Both the position numbers and the translations under genes were made by a program. From UBA7446 sp964014735 (GTDB lineage: Bacteria > Bacteroidota > Bacteroidia > Flavobacteriales > Flavobacteriaceae), in assembly GCA_964014735.1 (NCBI GenBank), contig CAXHBH010000003.1, positions 1 through 64,000 on the forward strand: 64,000 bases of DNA, read 5' to 3'. Every line of letters starts with the position of its first letter. Within the stretch, counting starts at the first letter, position 1. Below are positions 33,891-43,478 of the stretch, piece after piece. The notes below the pieces were generated by a model. That model did no database searches and was not told the origin of the DNA. It worked only from the letters and a program-made list of their open reading frames with translations.

Positions 33891-35513
33891 TTAAATTATT
33901 ATTTTTTTTGCGTAGGTATTACAAGCTTCAACAAAAGCCGAAAAAAGTGGATGCGGCTCTAAAACTGTACTTTTATATTCTGGGTGGTACTGCACACCAA
34001 CAAACCAAGGATGTTTATCAATTTCGACAATCTCTACCAGTTCTGTTTTGGGGTTAATACCTGTGGCTTTTAAGCCATTTTTAGTTAAGTCCGATAGGTA
34101 ATCGTTATTTAATTCATATCTGTGACGATGGCGTTCGCTAATGTCGTCAGCTTTGTATATTTCATGCACACGACTGCCATCTGTAAGGGTACAATCCCAA
34201 GCACCAAGACGCATGGTTCCACCTTTGTTTTCCACATTTTTCTGTTCGTCCATTAGACTAATTACAGGATGAGGTGTACCTTCATCCATTTCTGTAGAAT
34301 TAGCAGCCCCTAGTCCCAAAATATTGCGTGCATATTCAATGACCGCCATTTGCATACCCAAACAAATCCCAAAAAACGGAATATTGTTTTCTCGTACATA
34401 CTTTATGGCACTTATTTTTCCTTCAATCGCTCTAGAACCAAAGCCCGGAGCAACCAACAAACCGTGTAAGTCCTTAAGTTTTTCCTCACAATTGTCAACG
34501 GTAAGATGTCCTGAATGTATGGAAACGATCTCTACCTTTACTTCGATGGCAGCCCCTGCATGAATAAAGGCCTCCAAAATTGATTTATATGAATCTTGTA
34601 ATTCAACATACTTACCCACCAGCCCTATGCGAACATGGTTTTTGGGATTTTTGTGTTTGTATAAAAATGCTTTCCAATTTGTTAAATTAGGTTCCAAGTT
34701 GTCAGGCAATGCCAAAGTTTCGAGTACCACACGATCCAAGCCTTCTTCATGCATGAGCAAAGGGACGTCATATATTGTTTTGGCATCAAGAGATTGGATA
34801 ACTGCTTCGCGCTTTACATTACAAAATAAAGCAAGCTTTGCACGTATACTTTCTGAAAGTTCATGCTCTGTGCGACAAACCAAAACATCAGCATTAATTC
34901 CGCTTTCCATTAGTGTTTTAACAGAGTGTTGTGTTGGTTTTGTCTTTAATTCAGCCGCCGCAGAGAGGTAAGGGACCAGCGTGAGGTGAATAACAATACA
35001 GTTTTCACGACCCAGCTCCCAACGCAGTTGACGCACAGCCTCGATATAAGGTAAGGATTCAATATCCCCCACCGTACCGCCTATTTCAGTAATAACCACA
35101 TCGTAATCACCCGTTTCACCAAGCTGTTGCATGCGCTCTTTGATTTCATTGGTAATATGCGGTATAACTTGAACTGTTTTACCCAAAAACTCGCCACGGC
35201 GTTCTTTTTCAATAACACTTTGATAGATACGTCCTGTGGTTACATTATTAGCTTGAGAAGTACGTACATTTAAAAAACGCTCATAGTGCCCAAGGTCTAA
35301 ATCAGTTTCAGCGCCATCGTCTGTTACAAAACACTCTCCGTGCTCATACGGATTTAAAGTTCCTGGGTCAACATTTATGTAGGGATCAAATTTTTGAATG
35401 GTGGCGCTTAGGCCCCGCGCTTGAAGTAAGTTAGCTAGTGATGCGGAAATAATGCCTTTTCCAAGTGAGGAGGAAACGCCTCCTGTTACAAAAACGTATT
35501 TGGCTTTAGGCAT
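33891..35513 (-). CDS. pyrG: CTP synthase
   Basis: A 540-residue enzyme that aminates UTP to CTP with glutamine as donor. The N-terminal synthetase domain has GGVSSSLGKG at 11-20 (ATP loop) and NVDPGTLNPYEHGE. The C-terminal class I glutaminase domain has GICLGMQMAV with the catalytic Cys, and the His-Glu pair in QYHPEYKS. First gene of the pyrG-yidC unit. Confidence 0.98.
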   Translation of the reverse strand: MPKAKYVFVTGGVSSSLGKGIISASLANLLQARGLSATIQKFDPYINVDPGTLNPYEHGECFVTDDGAETDLDLGHYERFLNVRTSQANNVTTGRIYQSVIEKERRGEFLGKTVQVIPHITNEIKERMQQLGETGDYDVVITEIGGTVGDIESLPYIEAVRQLRWELGRENCIVIHLTLVPYLSAAAELKTKPTQHSVKTLMESGINADVLVCRTEHELSESIRAKLALFCNVKREAVIQSLDAKTIYDVPLLMHEEGLDRVVLETLALPDNLEPNLTNWKAFLYKHKNPKNHVRIGLVGKYVELQDSYKSILEAFIHAGAAIEVKVEIVSIHSGHLTVDNCEEKLKDLHGLLVAPGFGSRAIEGKISAIKYVRENNIPFFGICLGMQMAVIEYARNILGLGAANSTEMDEGTPHPVISLMDEQKNVENKGGTMRLGAWDCTLTDGSRVHEIYKADDISERHRHRYELNNDYLSDLTKNGLKATGINPKTELVEIVEIDKHPWFVGVQYHPEYKSTVLEPHPLFSAFVEACNTYAKKIII

Positions 35514-35535
35514 AAATCTTGTTCATTTTAAGTGG

Positions 35536-35543
35536 CAAAAATA
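35536..35543 (-). promoter_or_regulatory. -7 box for pyrG-yidC
   Basis: TATTTTTG on the minus strand, 22 bases before the pyrG ATG. Confidence 0.5.
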
Positions 35544-35554
35544 CAAAGAATAAA

Positions 35555-37348
35555 CTACCTAACATGCAAGGAATCTGGTTGTGGCTTTACGGATACAATT
35601 TCAATGGTTTCAAAACCCCTATGTTGAACCATGTAAGTAGCGGTATTTCGATAACCACCTTTTGGACTAGGTTTGTAATCAAATCGATATTGAAGTTGAT
35701 CTACAACGCCCAATTCCAATCCATTAATCAGCTTTCTTCTGGTCGCAATTCGAAGGGATACATCAACCATAACATCAAAACCTTTTACGGCAGTCCTATT
35801 GGGCAACTTTCCATATTGGTCATTAAATGACGCGTCAAACTTAAGACGCATGCTGTCCCGTTTTTCTAAAAAATGATTGGGATATGAAAAACGAATATTT
35901 CCCAAGTGGGCTTGAGAAATGTTCTTGTCATCATAGGCTGGGGATCTGAAATGTGTAAGTAGTTGCACTTGACGATCTTGCGTTTTTTGCGCATTGAGCA
36001 TGGAGGTCATGCTGGTTACCAAATTTAAGTTTTCGGTTTCCAAAAAGACCCAGTTTGGTCTTGTTGGGGTTAATAATGAATCCACTACGTCAGGCTTGAT
36101 AAACCCAAATTTTTCATCTGGCGGTAATACTTCTGCCAAAGGAAACTGTTCTTTTAAACGCACTGCCGTTTGTACGTTTTTTGAGTCCGCAATAATCAGC
36201 ACACAAGGATTTTCGTGGCTTGCATCCAACGAATCAACATAGCTAATCATTCGCATAGCAAGAGACTTCTTGCTAGGGATAGTGTTGATTAACATTTTCC
36301 GTGGTTGTATCTCACGTGTGGTCAAAGGGGAGATAACAGGAACATTAAAAAAGCGCATAGCTTGTGCCATCCTGCTCACATTGGCAGGCGTGAAAGGCCC
36401 TATAATGGCGTCATAGTCAGAAAAATCCTCTTCATTGAGTAACTGCTCAATAATGTGTTGCTGGCCTTCGGAGTCAAAAACGGAGAGCTCAACACTCAAA
36501 CCTGCCTTGTTCAGGCTATCAACGGCATGCAACATGCCGGAATAAAAATCAAGTGATACGGAGGTTAGGTTTCGTTCTGAAAGCGTTTTGTTTGTTTGAT
36601 CTATGGAGTCTAACTCAATTCTTGAGAGCCTAAAAGGAGCCAAGAAAGCAATGCGCACCACAGGGGAAACAAAAGTGCTATCCCACAGGCTAGTATTGGT
36701 TTTATCCAAACCACCAAAAGTTAGAGAGTCAGTAGATTGTATTTTAGGGATTTTTAAAACCATTCCCACCTTAAGACCTGTGCTATCTAGCGTTGGATTA
36801 AAGGCTTCCAAATCAGACTTACTAAGGCCTAATTTTTGTTCAATACGAAAGAATCCTTCTTTAGGTTGAACGATGTAATAAACAAATTGTGCTGCAATTT
36901 CCTGAGTGGTTTTTGATGGCACTGTAAGCGCACTACCAACAGCAAGAATATTACCCAATTTGGGGTTTAATGCACGAAGCGAGTCTACTGAAATACCGTA
37001 GGTATAGGCAATACGCCAAAACGTTTCCTTTGGCCGGACATTGTGAATTGTTGTTACAGCTTGCACTGGTGTGATAACAACTTTTGTATTGAATCTCGGT
37101 ATTTTAAGCTTATCACGTTTGCGTATGCCTTTTTCTGCGGCAGGATTGTAAATGATAATTTGTGCCTTTGAGATATCATAGCGTGTGGCTATAGCCTCAA
37201 GGTTTTCTTTCTTTTTTACTTTATGATAAATAAAGTGAGATACTTCTGGTGCCTGTGCGTTAGCAAGCAGGCCAAACAAAAGAAAAGCAAAAAGCAGAAA
37301 AAGTTTATTCCCACTCAATTGTTGCTGGGGGTTTTGAACTGATATCAT
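35555..37348 (-). CDS. LysM-repeat protein fused to a periplasmic binding-protein-like domain
   Basis: A 597-residue exported protein. A hydrophobic signal segment ends in LLANAQA (near residue 33). Three LysM modules follow: YHKVKKKENLEAIATRYDI, HNVRPKETFWRIAYTYGI and YIVQPKEGFFRIEQKLGL, each about 45 residues, which bind peptidoglycan glycan. The C-terminal ~380 residues form a type I periplasmic-binding fold (VRIAFLAPFRLSR, YDAIIGPFTPANV and PVISPLTT). The start is uncertain: the ATG at 37348 overlaps guaA by 44 bases, while a TTG at 37318 would overlap by 14 and give a more usual signal peptide. It may sense or tether a ligand at the wall. Confidence 0.8.
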   Translation of the reverse strand: MISVQNPQQQLSGNKLFLLFAFLLFGLLANAQAPEVSHFIYHKVKKKENLEAIATRYDISKAQIIIYNPAAEKGIRKRDKLKIPRFNTKVVITPVQAVTTIHNVRPKETFWRIAYTYGISVDSLRALNPKLGNILAVGSALTVPSKTTQEIAAQFVYYIVQPKEGFFRIEQKLGLSKSDLEAFNPTLDSTGLKVGMVLKIPKIQSTDSLTFGGLDKTNTSLWDSTFVSPVVRIAFLAPFRLSRIELDSIDQTNKTLSERNLTSVSLDFYSGMLHAVDSLNKAGLSVELSVFDSEGQQHIIEQLLNEEDFSDYDAIIGPFTPANVSRMAQAMRFFNVPVISPLTTREIQPRKMLINTIPSKKSLAMRMISYVDSLDASHENPCVLIIADSKNVQTAVRLKEQFPLAEVLPPDEKFGFIKPDVVDSLLTPTRPNWVFLETENLNLVTSMTSMLNAQKTQDRQVQLLTHFRSPAYDDKNISQAHLGNIRFSYPNHFLEKRDSMRLKFDASFNDQYGKLPNRTAVKGFDVMVDVSLRIATRRKLINGLELGVVDQLQYRFDYKPSPKGGYRNTATYMVQHRGFETIEIVSVKPQPDSLHVR

Positions 37349-38831
37349 AAACGACACGATTGATTCCCGGGACACGGTTAATGATTTGGTTAGAAATTTC
37401 TTGTAAGAAAGCATATGGCAAATGTACCCAATCTGCCGTCATGCCATCAGTTGATGTTACTGCTCTCAAAGCAACGCATTTTTCATAAGTACGTTCATCC
37501 CCCATAACGCCCACAGACTCCACGGGGAGTAACATAACGCCAGCTTGCCAAACATCATCATAAAGACCATGGTCACGAAGCCCTTGAATAAACAACGCAT
37601 CAGCTTCTTGCAGCATACTAACCTTTTCCGCTGTTATTTCCCCCAAAATACGAATGGCAAGGCCTGGTCCTGGAAACGGGTGACGTCGGAGTATTTCTTT
37701 GGGCATTTTAAGTGTTGTGCCAATACGACGCACCTCATCTTTAAATAGCATTTTAAGGGGTTCAACCACTTTTAGCATCATAAAGTCTGGCAGTCCCCCT
37801 ACATTGTGGTGTGATTTGATGGTAGCAGAGGGGCCGTTAACAGAAATTGATTCAATAACATCTGGATAAATGGTTCCTTGAGCAAGCCATTTGGCGCCAG
37901 CTACCTTTTGGGCTTCGTCATCAAAAACATCTATAAATACCTTACCAATAATTTTACGCTTAGTTTCTGGATCGCTCTCTCCATCCAAGGCATCTAAGAA
38001 TTGCTTTGTAGCATCTACCCCTATAACGTTCAATCCCAAGCCCTTGTATTGCTCTAACACTTCATCGTATTCGTTTTTACGCAACAAACCGTTGTTGACA
38101 AAAATACAATGGAGGTTGGGACCTATGGCCTTTTGCAACAAAATGGCAGCCACAGAAGAATCTACACCGCCACTAAGCCCCAGTATTACCTTGTCTTGAC
38201 CCAGTTGCTGACTCAAAGTAGCCACCGTAGTTTCTACAAAGGCATCTGAAGTCCAGTCGGGATTAATACCAGCAATATCAATCAAAAAGTTATGTAACAA
38301 CTGCTTACCAGCTGTTGAGTGATATACCTCAGGATGAAATTGAATACCGTAGGTCATGTCATTATCCATGACATAAGCGGCATTGGCAACATCAGAGGTG
38401 GATGCCAATTGTATTGCGTCTTCAGGTAATTTTTTGATGGTATCGCTATGACTCATCCACACCTGTGATACAAGTGGAATATCTTTGGTAAAAGCATGTA
38501 CTTTTACCTTTGTCAATCTAGCTCGACCATACTCTCTGGTATCAGAGGGTGCGACTGCCCCGCCATTGAAATGTGCTAAATATTGCGCACCATAGCAAAC
38601 CCCAAGTAGTGGTACTTTATGCCTTATTTTACTCAAATCAGGGTGTGGCGCATCATCAGCACGAACCGAATAAGGCGAGCCCGAGAGGATGACTGCCTTA
38701 AATGTATTGATGTTCTCAGGGATTTTGTGAAAAGGATGGATCTCACAAAAGACAGAAAGTTCTCGAACCCGTCGTGCAATCAACTGAGTGTATTGGGAGC
38801 CGAAATCGAGAATTAAAACTTTGTTTTGCAT
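37305..38831 (-). CDS. guaA: GMP synthase (glutamine-hydrolysing)
   Basis: A 508-residue enzyme that aminates XMP to GMP. The N-terminal class I amidotransferase domain has LLGVCYGAQYLAHF with the nucleophilic Cys and IQFHPEVYHS. The ATP-pyrophosphatase domain has LGLSGGVDSSVAA, and the C-terminal dimerisation domain ends RVVYDISSKPPATIEWE. The start MQNKVLILDFGSQY at 38831 was chosen over a TTG two codons upstream because a -7 box ends three bases before the ATG. The downstream LysM gene overlaps its end. Confidence 0.98.
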   Translation of the reverse strand: MQNKVLILDFGSQYTQLIARRVRELSVFCEIHPFHKIPENINTFKAVILSGSPYSVRADDAPHPDLSKIRHKVPLLGVCYGAQYLAHFNGGAVAPSDTREYGRARLTKVKVHAFTKDIPLVSQVWMSHSDTIKKLPEDAIQLASTSDVANAAYVMDNDMTYGIQFHPEVYHSTAGKQLLHNFLIDIAGINPDWTSDAFVETTVATLSQQLGQDKVILGLSGGVDSSVAAILLQKAIGPNLHCIFVNNGLLRKNEYDEVLEQYKGLGLNVIGVDATKQFLDALDGESDPETKRKIIGKVFIDVFDDEAQKVAGAKWLAQGTIYPDVIESISVNGPSATIKSHHNVGGLPDFMMLKVVEPLKMLFKDEVRRIGTTLKMPKEILRRHPFPGPGLAIRILGEITAEKVSMLQEADALFIQGLRDHGLYDDVWQAGVMLLPVESVGVMGDERTYEKCVALRAVTSTDGMTADWVHLPYAFLQEISNQIINRVPGINRVVYDISSKPPATIEWE

Positions 38832-38834
38832 ATG

Positions 38835-38842
38835 CAAAAATA
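38835..38842 (-). promoter_or_regulatory. -7 box three bases before guaA
   Basis: TATTTTTG then CAT then ATG on the minus strand; leaderless-type spacing. Confidence 0.55.
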
Positions 38843-38900
38843 CAACTAAAGTTCAATGAAGTAGAATCGCTTATGAATAGTTTTTAACAGGGTATTGATG

Positions 38901-40505
38901 TCAAATTTGAATAACCGACAAACCATTTTTTGCCTTAGCTAAAACGGCTTTTAATTTAGCTGTGAAATAAACTAAGCCATCCCCTGTAACAAAGCTAGAA
39001 AAATGTGCAGTTCGTTCTTGTAATTTGTTGTTTGGGAATAAATCATTTTTAATTCCGGTGGCACGAACCACTTCATCTTGTAGTTTTTTTCGTTGGGCTT
39101 TCAAAAGGCGCTTTTCAAGATTATCCAAGCCTTTGAGCTGCTTTTTCTCTTGTGCTTCTACTGCTCCTAAAAAGGATTTGTCAGTTTGTGATGCCAAACC
39201 ATGAAAGGCTTTGAAGTTATCTTTAAGCAATTCACGTTGAGATGAAAAGTCTATATTAATATCACTGATTTGACGCACACGCTTATTGATAAAGGCTGCT
39301 GTTGGCAAGAACAAGTCAGCTATAGGAAGGTTAAGCTTATTGCACTTTTTGACTTGCTTTTTATACATCAGCAAAACGGTAGAGCGATGCTTCAATAATG
39401 GATATGGAATATCAAATGCCACAAAAGCAGTTTTTAGCTGAAGCCAATATGCCAACTCACTTCCACCGCCGACATAGGCAATATTGGGCAGTACACACTC
39501 CTGGTACAAGGGGCGCATAAGTGCATTAGGAGAAAAACGTTCTGGGTGCTTTTGAATTTCATCACATAAACTTTTGAGGGTCCATTTAGCTGAATTTTCT
39601 GTAGTACCAAAGTTCTCTTCATCTTTTGTAATACGCAAGCGCTTGTTGTCAAACAGGTAGAAAACATTGATTGCCCTTGGATTGACCTGGGGCTTAAAAA
39701 CCTTGATTGTCTTTTTTAAGGAGTTATTGGTTTTGTGTACCGCCGTTTGGGTAATGTTTTTGCTTACCTCATTCGTAAGCACTGGAGCAAACAGCGATTT
39801 CAAGGCCGCATTGTCACCATCAATCACAACGATACCATGTGCCCCAAAAAGCTGATGTACCAATCGTCGTGTTGAATTGGCCAGAGTGTCTTCTTGCAGA
39901 TAGCATTCGGAAAATAGGGTTAGCAGTTCTTTTGCTTGGTCAGTACCCGTATAGTAGGGAGTTAAAGTCTTTAAAACAGTCTCTAGACCCGTTGTATGCA
40001 TACGCCCCACAGCACCAGAGGCAGTTGCCTCCCATCTTACTTTTTGTTCGCCCAAAAAGAAGTGATTTATTTCTTCAAAATCATGATCTTCAGAAGCCAT
40101 CCAAAATACAGGCACATATTGGTGCTTGTTATCTGCATCTTGAATGCGTGCTGCCAAATTGATGACATCCAAAATCTTATACCAAAAATACAAGGGACCA
40201 GTTAAGATATTCAACTGATGTCCCGTGGTTATTGTGACTGCGTTGGGTGCCAACAATGCATCTATTTGTGTACGTGTTTTCGCATCAGGATCAAGGTGTT
40301 TATATTGCTTGTGCAACACGTCAACCAATGTATTTCGTTTGGATTGGTCAAATGAAGCAGCCCTTTTGGATGCAGCTCGAGTAGCTGCTTGAATTGAAAC
40401 CAACCCGTTATGAAAGGACTTTAGGGAAGCGTCGTTTTGCAACAATTGCTGCATCAAGGGCGAATAAATCGCTTTATGATATCCCAAAGACTCAATTAAC
40501 TTCAT
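38901..40505 (-). CDS. bshC: Bacillithiol biosynthesis cysteine-adding enzyme
   Basis: A 534-residue enzyme assigned to the last step of bacillithiol synthesis, joining cysteine to glucosaminyl-malate. The Rossmann core shows TITTGHQLNILTGPLYFWYK, VPVFWMASEDHDFEEINHFF and NIAYVGGGSELAYWLQ, and a long C-terminal coiled coil follows (about 400-520). The length matches the family. Bacillithiol is the low-molecular-weight thiol of many Bacteroidota and Firmicutes, which fits the taxonomic picture. Single gene with its own promoter box. Confidence 0.93.
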   Translation of the reverse strand: MKLIESLGYHKAIYSPLMQQLLQNDASLKSFHNGLVSIQAATRAASKRAASFDQSKRNTLVDVLHKQYKHLDPDAKTRTQIDALLAPNAVTITTGHQLNILTGPLYFWYKILDVINLAARIQDADNKHQYVPVFWMASEDHDFEEINHFFLGEQKVRWEATASGAVGRMHTTGLETVLKTLTPYYTGTDQAKELLTLFSECYLQEDTLANSTRRLVHQLFGAHGIVVIDGDNAALKSLFAPVLTNEVSKNITQTAVHKTNNSLKKTIKVFKPQVNPRAINVFYLFDNKRLRITKDEENFGTTENSAKWTLKSLCDEIQKHPERFSPNALMRPLYQECVLPNIAYVGGGSELAYWLQLKTAFVAFDIPYPLLKHRSTVLLMYKKQVKKCNKLNLPIADLFLPTAAFINKRVRQISDINIDFSSQRELLKDNFKAFHGLASQTDKSFLGAVEAQEKKQLKGLDNLEKRLLKAQRKKLQDEVVRATGIKNDLFPNNKLQERTAHFSSFVTGDGLVYFTAKLKAVLAKAKNGLSVIQI

Positions 40506-40509
40506 AAGA

Positions 40510-40517
40510 CAAAAGTA
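40510..40517 (-). promoter_or_regulatory. -7 box four bases before bshC
   Basis: TACTTTTG then TCTT then ATG on the minus strand; leaderless-type spacing. Confidence 0.55.
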
Positions 40518-40531
40518 GTTAATGTAAAAAA

Positions 40532-41836
40532 CTATTGTTCAGGAACCGCCTCTAAGTCAAAGTCTTGTGCGGCTGTTATGGTTAGATTAGCAAAATCTCC
40601 AACCTTGAGGTAGTGATCGCGGGCATCTACCCAAACCTCGTTATCCACATCTGGCGAATCAAATTCTGTACGACCAACAAAACGATTCCCTTCTTTTCTA
40701 TCGATAACACAACGTAAGGTTTTGCCCACCAAGGCTTGGTTTTTTTTCCAAGAAATATGGGCCTGAATTTCCATCAATTCGTTAACACGAGCTTGTTTTA
40801 CTTCAGCAGGCACATCATCTACCAAAGTATGGGCATGAGTTTTCTCTTCATGACTGTACTGAAAACAACCCAAGCGCTCAAAACGCATTTCCTTAACCCA
40901 TGTCTTAAGTAATTCAAAATCTGCTTCCGTTTCACCGGGATAACCTAGAATAAGTGAGGTGCGAATGGCCATTTCTGGTACTGCAGCCCTAAAACGCTGA
41001 ATTAAAGCCGTTGTTTTCTCTTGTGTTGTTCCACGGCGCATAGACTTCAGCAGGTGATCTGAAATATGCTGTAATGGAATATCGATATAGGAACATACTT
41101 TGGGTTCCGTTGCAATAACCTCCAATACATCTTCTGGAAATCCTGATGGAAAGGCATAGTGTAAGCGAATCCATTCGATGCCATCAACTGTTGTCAGTGC
41201 ACGCAGTAAATCCGCCAAACGACGTTTTTTATAAAGGTCTAGCCCATAATAGGTGGAGTCTTGAGCGATAATGATCAACTCCTTCACCACATTTTTAGCA
41301 AGACCTTGAGCTTCTTTAACCAAATCTTCAATAGGCTTTGAGTGATGTGCTCCACGCATAAGGGGAATGGCGCAAAACGAACAAGGTCGGTCGCAACCTT
41401 CTGATATTTTGAGGTAGGCGTAGTTTTTTGGTGTAGTGGTAAGGCGTTCACCCAATAATTCATGGCGGTAATCTGCTCCTAGTGCCTTTAGCAAAAGGGG
41501 CAAGTCGGTTGTGCCAAAATAGTCATCTACATCTGGAATTTCAGCCTCCAAATCATCCTTGTAGCGCTCACTTAAACAACCCGTAACAAAGAGCTTATCG
41601 ATTTGCCCTGTTTGTTTTTGCTCAGCAAAATACAATATGGTATTAACCGATTCTTCTTTAGCATTATCAATAAAACCGCAAGTATTTACAACGACAACAT
41701 TGCCCTGTTGTTCATGTACTACGTCTTTTTCACTTGCTTTGAGTTGGCCCATAAGCACCTCGGAGTCGTAAATGTTTTTAGAACACCCTAGAGTAACGAC
41801 ATTGATTTTATTTTTTTTGGTTGATTTTGTCCGCAT
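40532..41836 (-). CDS. rimO: Ribosomal protein S12 methylthiotransferase
   Basis: A 434-residue radical-SAM enzyme that methylthiolates an Asp of ribosomal protein S12. An N-terminal UPF0004 domain with three cysteines (TLGCSKN, NTCGFI, TGCLSER) binds the auxiliary cluster. The radical-SAM cluster motif is CDRPCSFC, and a C-terminal TRAM domain completes it. The start at 41836 leaves one base after the amidase stop; longer N-termini would run into the amidase gene. The absence of MiaB-type length features favours RimO. Confidence 0.95.
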   Translation of the reverse strand: MRTKSTKKNKINVVTLGCSKNIYDSEVLMGQLKASEKDVVHEQQGNVVVVNTCGFIDNAKEESVNTILYFAEQKQTGQIDKLFVTGCLSERYKDDLEAEIPDVDDYFGTTDLPLLLKALGADYRHELLGERLTTTPKNYAYLKISEGCDRPCSFCAIPLMRGAHHSKPIEDLVKEAQGLAKNVVKELIIIAQDSTYYGLDLYKKRRLADLLRALTTVDGIEWIRLHYAFPSGFPEDVLEVIATEPKVCSYIDIPLQHISDHLLKSMRRGTTQEKTTALIQRFRAAVPEMAIRTSLILGYPGETEADFELLKTWVKEMRFERLGCFQYSHEEKTHAHTLVDDVPAEVKQARVNELMEIQAHISWKKNQALVGKTLRCVIDRKEGNRFVGRTEFDSPDVDNEVWVDARDHYLKVGDFANLTITAAQDFDLEAVPEQ

Positions 41837-41837
41837 A

Positions 41838-43478
41838 TTATTGGTACCCTTCTGGTGATTTTCTATGATTGGAAATACGTTCATAAGCAGCGCCTAGCTT
41901 CAAGAGTTTTACCTCACTGAAAGATGGCGCCATAAATGTAAGGTTAGCGGGCTCTCCATCATCAGCATAGCCCATAGGAACGGTTAAACACGGGTAAAAT
42001 GCAATAGCAGCGTGACCAGCGTAATAATTGTTCTTACTAATTATGGCATCGAGCTCGTATTTAGCAATGGGATCTTGAAAAAAGCCTAAAGCAGCTGTGT
42101 TTAGTTCTGAAATGGTTGTTTCTAAACCTTCTTTTGTAATGCTGTCGGCAATAACAGCGTCTAGGCGTTTTTGGGAATAGGGCATGTAAAGTAGGCTGTC
42201 TTGCTTATTAAAATCAATAATTGCTTTCACATCTATAGTTGCAAAATCTGGAGTTGACGCATTTTTAAAATACGCAGGGATGTCTCGCTTCATGTCTCCA
42301 TTAAGGATTGATGTAAAACCAGTAAGCGTAATTTTTTTGGGGGTAAACTCTATTACCTCTGCACCCGCAGCTCTTAAGTCTTCAACTGCATTTCGATAAA
42401 GAGAGTCTGCCGCTAAAATATTGGTCATGGCGCCAATTCGCATTCCAGAAAGTGAAGGCTCAACATAGCTGTATAAAATAGCTGTTAAACGCGGTGCTCG
42501 CAATGTAATCTTGTCTTGCGGATCAGGCGCTGCAATAGCGTCTAGTAATATGGCAGTATCTACGATGCTTTTGGTCATGGGTCCAGAAGTGTCTAAAGTG
42601 CTAGATATAGGCACTATTCCCGTTCGGCTAACAAAACCAATAGTGGGTTTTAGCCCTACAACAGCATTTTGGCTAGAAGGAGATAATATAGAGCCTGATG
42701 TTTCGGAACCTAAGGCGGCTGCAGCATAATTCGCAGCCACGGCCACGGCACTGCCTGAACTTGAACCTCCAGTTTCAAAAATTCTTCTGCCATAGGGGTT
42801 TAAGGTCTGCCCGCCAACAGCGCTGTAACCAACGGGACAAGCGTCGCAGAAATAATACGCCCATTCACTCAGATTTACTTTTCCCAAAATCAAAGCGCCT
42901 TTGTTTTTCAGTTGTTTTACAACAAAAGCATCTTCGTCGGGGACATGATTTTCTAAAATTGCAGCCCCAGCGGTGGTAGGCATATTTGCTGTGTTAATAT
43001 TGTCTTTCAGTAAAATAGGCATTCCATAGATGGGATGCATATCCTCAGCGGCTTGCCTGTCCTTTTGCTTGGCCTCATTGATAATGTTGGGGTTAAGGGC
43101 TTGAATAGCGTGCAAGGTGGTTTTAGGATTGGACTCCAAAAGACGAATGCGATATAAATAGAACTTAACCAAGCGCTCATAGGAAAGCGTTCCACTGGCT
43201 ATATGCTGCTGAAGTGTTGGAATATCTTGCTCAATAATCAGCGGTTTTAAAGCATCATAGGTAGTGTCAAAACCACGTAATTCCTTTTCAAACGGCGCCC
43301 ACATGGCATCTTTGTCTAAAAACGTAGACTGAATGAGCTTGTAGCGCATTCTCGGAATTTCGTGATCGGCATTTTGGGCCAGTTCAGTAGACTCGTCATA
43401 TGGTTGCCAATATTCATGTGAGGCAGTAGTACAAGAAAAAACCAACAGCATAAACACTACTCTTAACATTGTTTTCAT
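41838..43478 (-). CDS. Amidase-signature family hydrolase, probable lipoprotein
   Basis: A 546-residue amidase-signature protein. The N-terminus MKTMLRVVFMLLVFSC ends in a lipobox-like VFSC, so it may be lipid-anchored in the envelope. The catalytic Ser-cisSer-Lys triad is recognisable in the lysine of PILLKDNINTANMP and the serines of GGSSSGSAVAVAANYAAAAL and SETSGSI. It is not GatA: a leader is present and the gatB/gatC genes are absent. The substrate is unknown. It overlaps ftsY by four bases (ATGA). Confidence 0.88.
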   Translation of the reverse strand: MKTMLRVVFMLLVFSCTTASHEYWQPYDESTELAQNADHEIPRMRYKLIQSTFLDKDAMWAPFEKELRGFDTTYDALKPLIIEQDIPTLQQHIASGTLSYERLVKFYLYRIRLLESNPKTTLHAIQALNPNIINEAKQKDRQAAEDMHPIYGMPILLKDNINTANMPTTAGAAILENHVPDEDAFVVKQLKNKGALILGKVNLSEWAYYFCDACPVGYSAVGGQTLNPYGRRIFETGGSSSGSAVAVAANYAAAALGSETSGSILSPSSQNAVVGLKPTIGFVSRTGIVPISSTLDTSGPMTKSIVDTAILLDAIAAPDPQDKITLRAPRLTAILYSYVEPSLSGMRIGAMTNILAADSLYRNAVEDLRAAGAEVIEFTPKKITLTGFTSILNGDMKRDIPAYFKNASTPDFATIDVKAIIDFNKQDSLLYMPYSQKRLDAVIADSITKEGLETTISELNTAALGFFQDPIAKYELDAIISKNNYYAGHAAIAFYPCLTVPMGYADDGEPANLTFMAPSFSEVKLLKLGAAYERISNHRKSPEGYQ

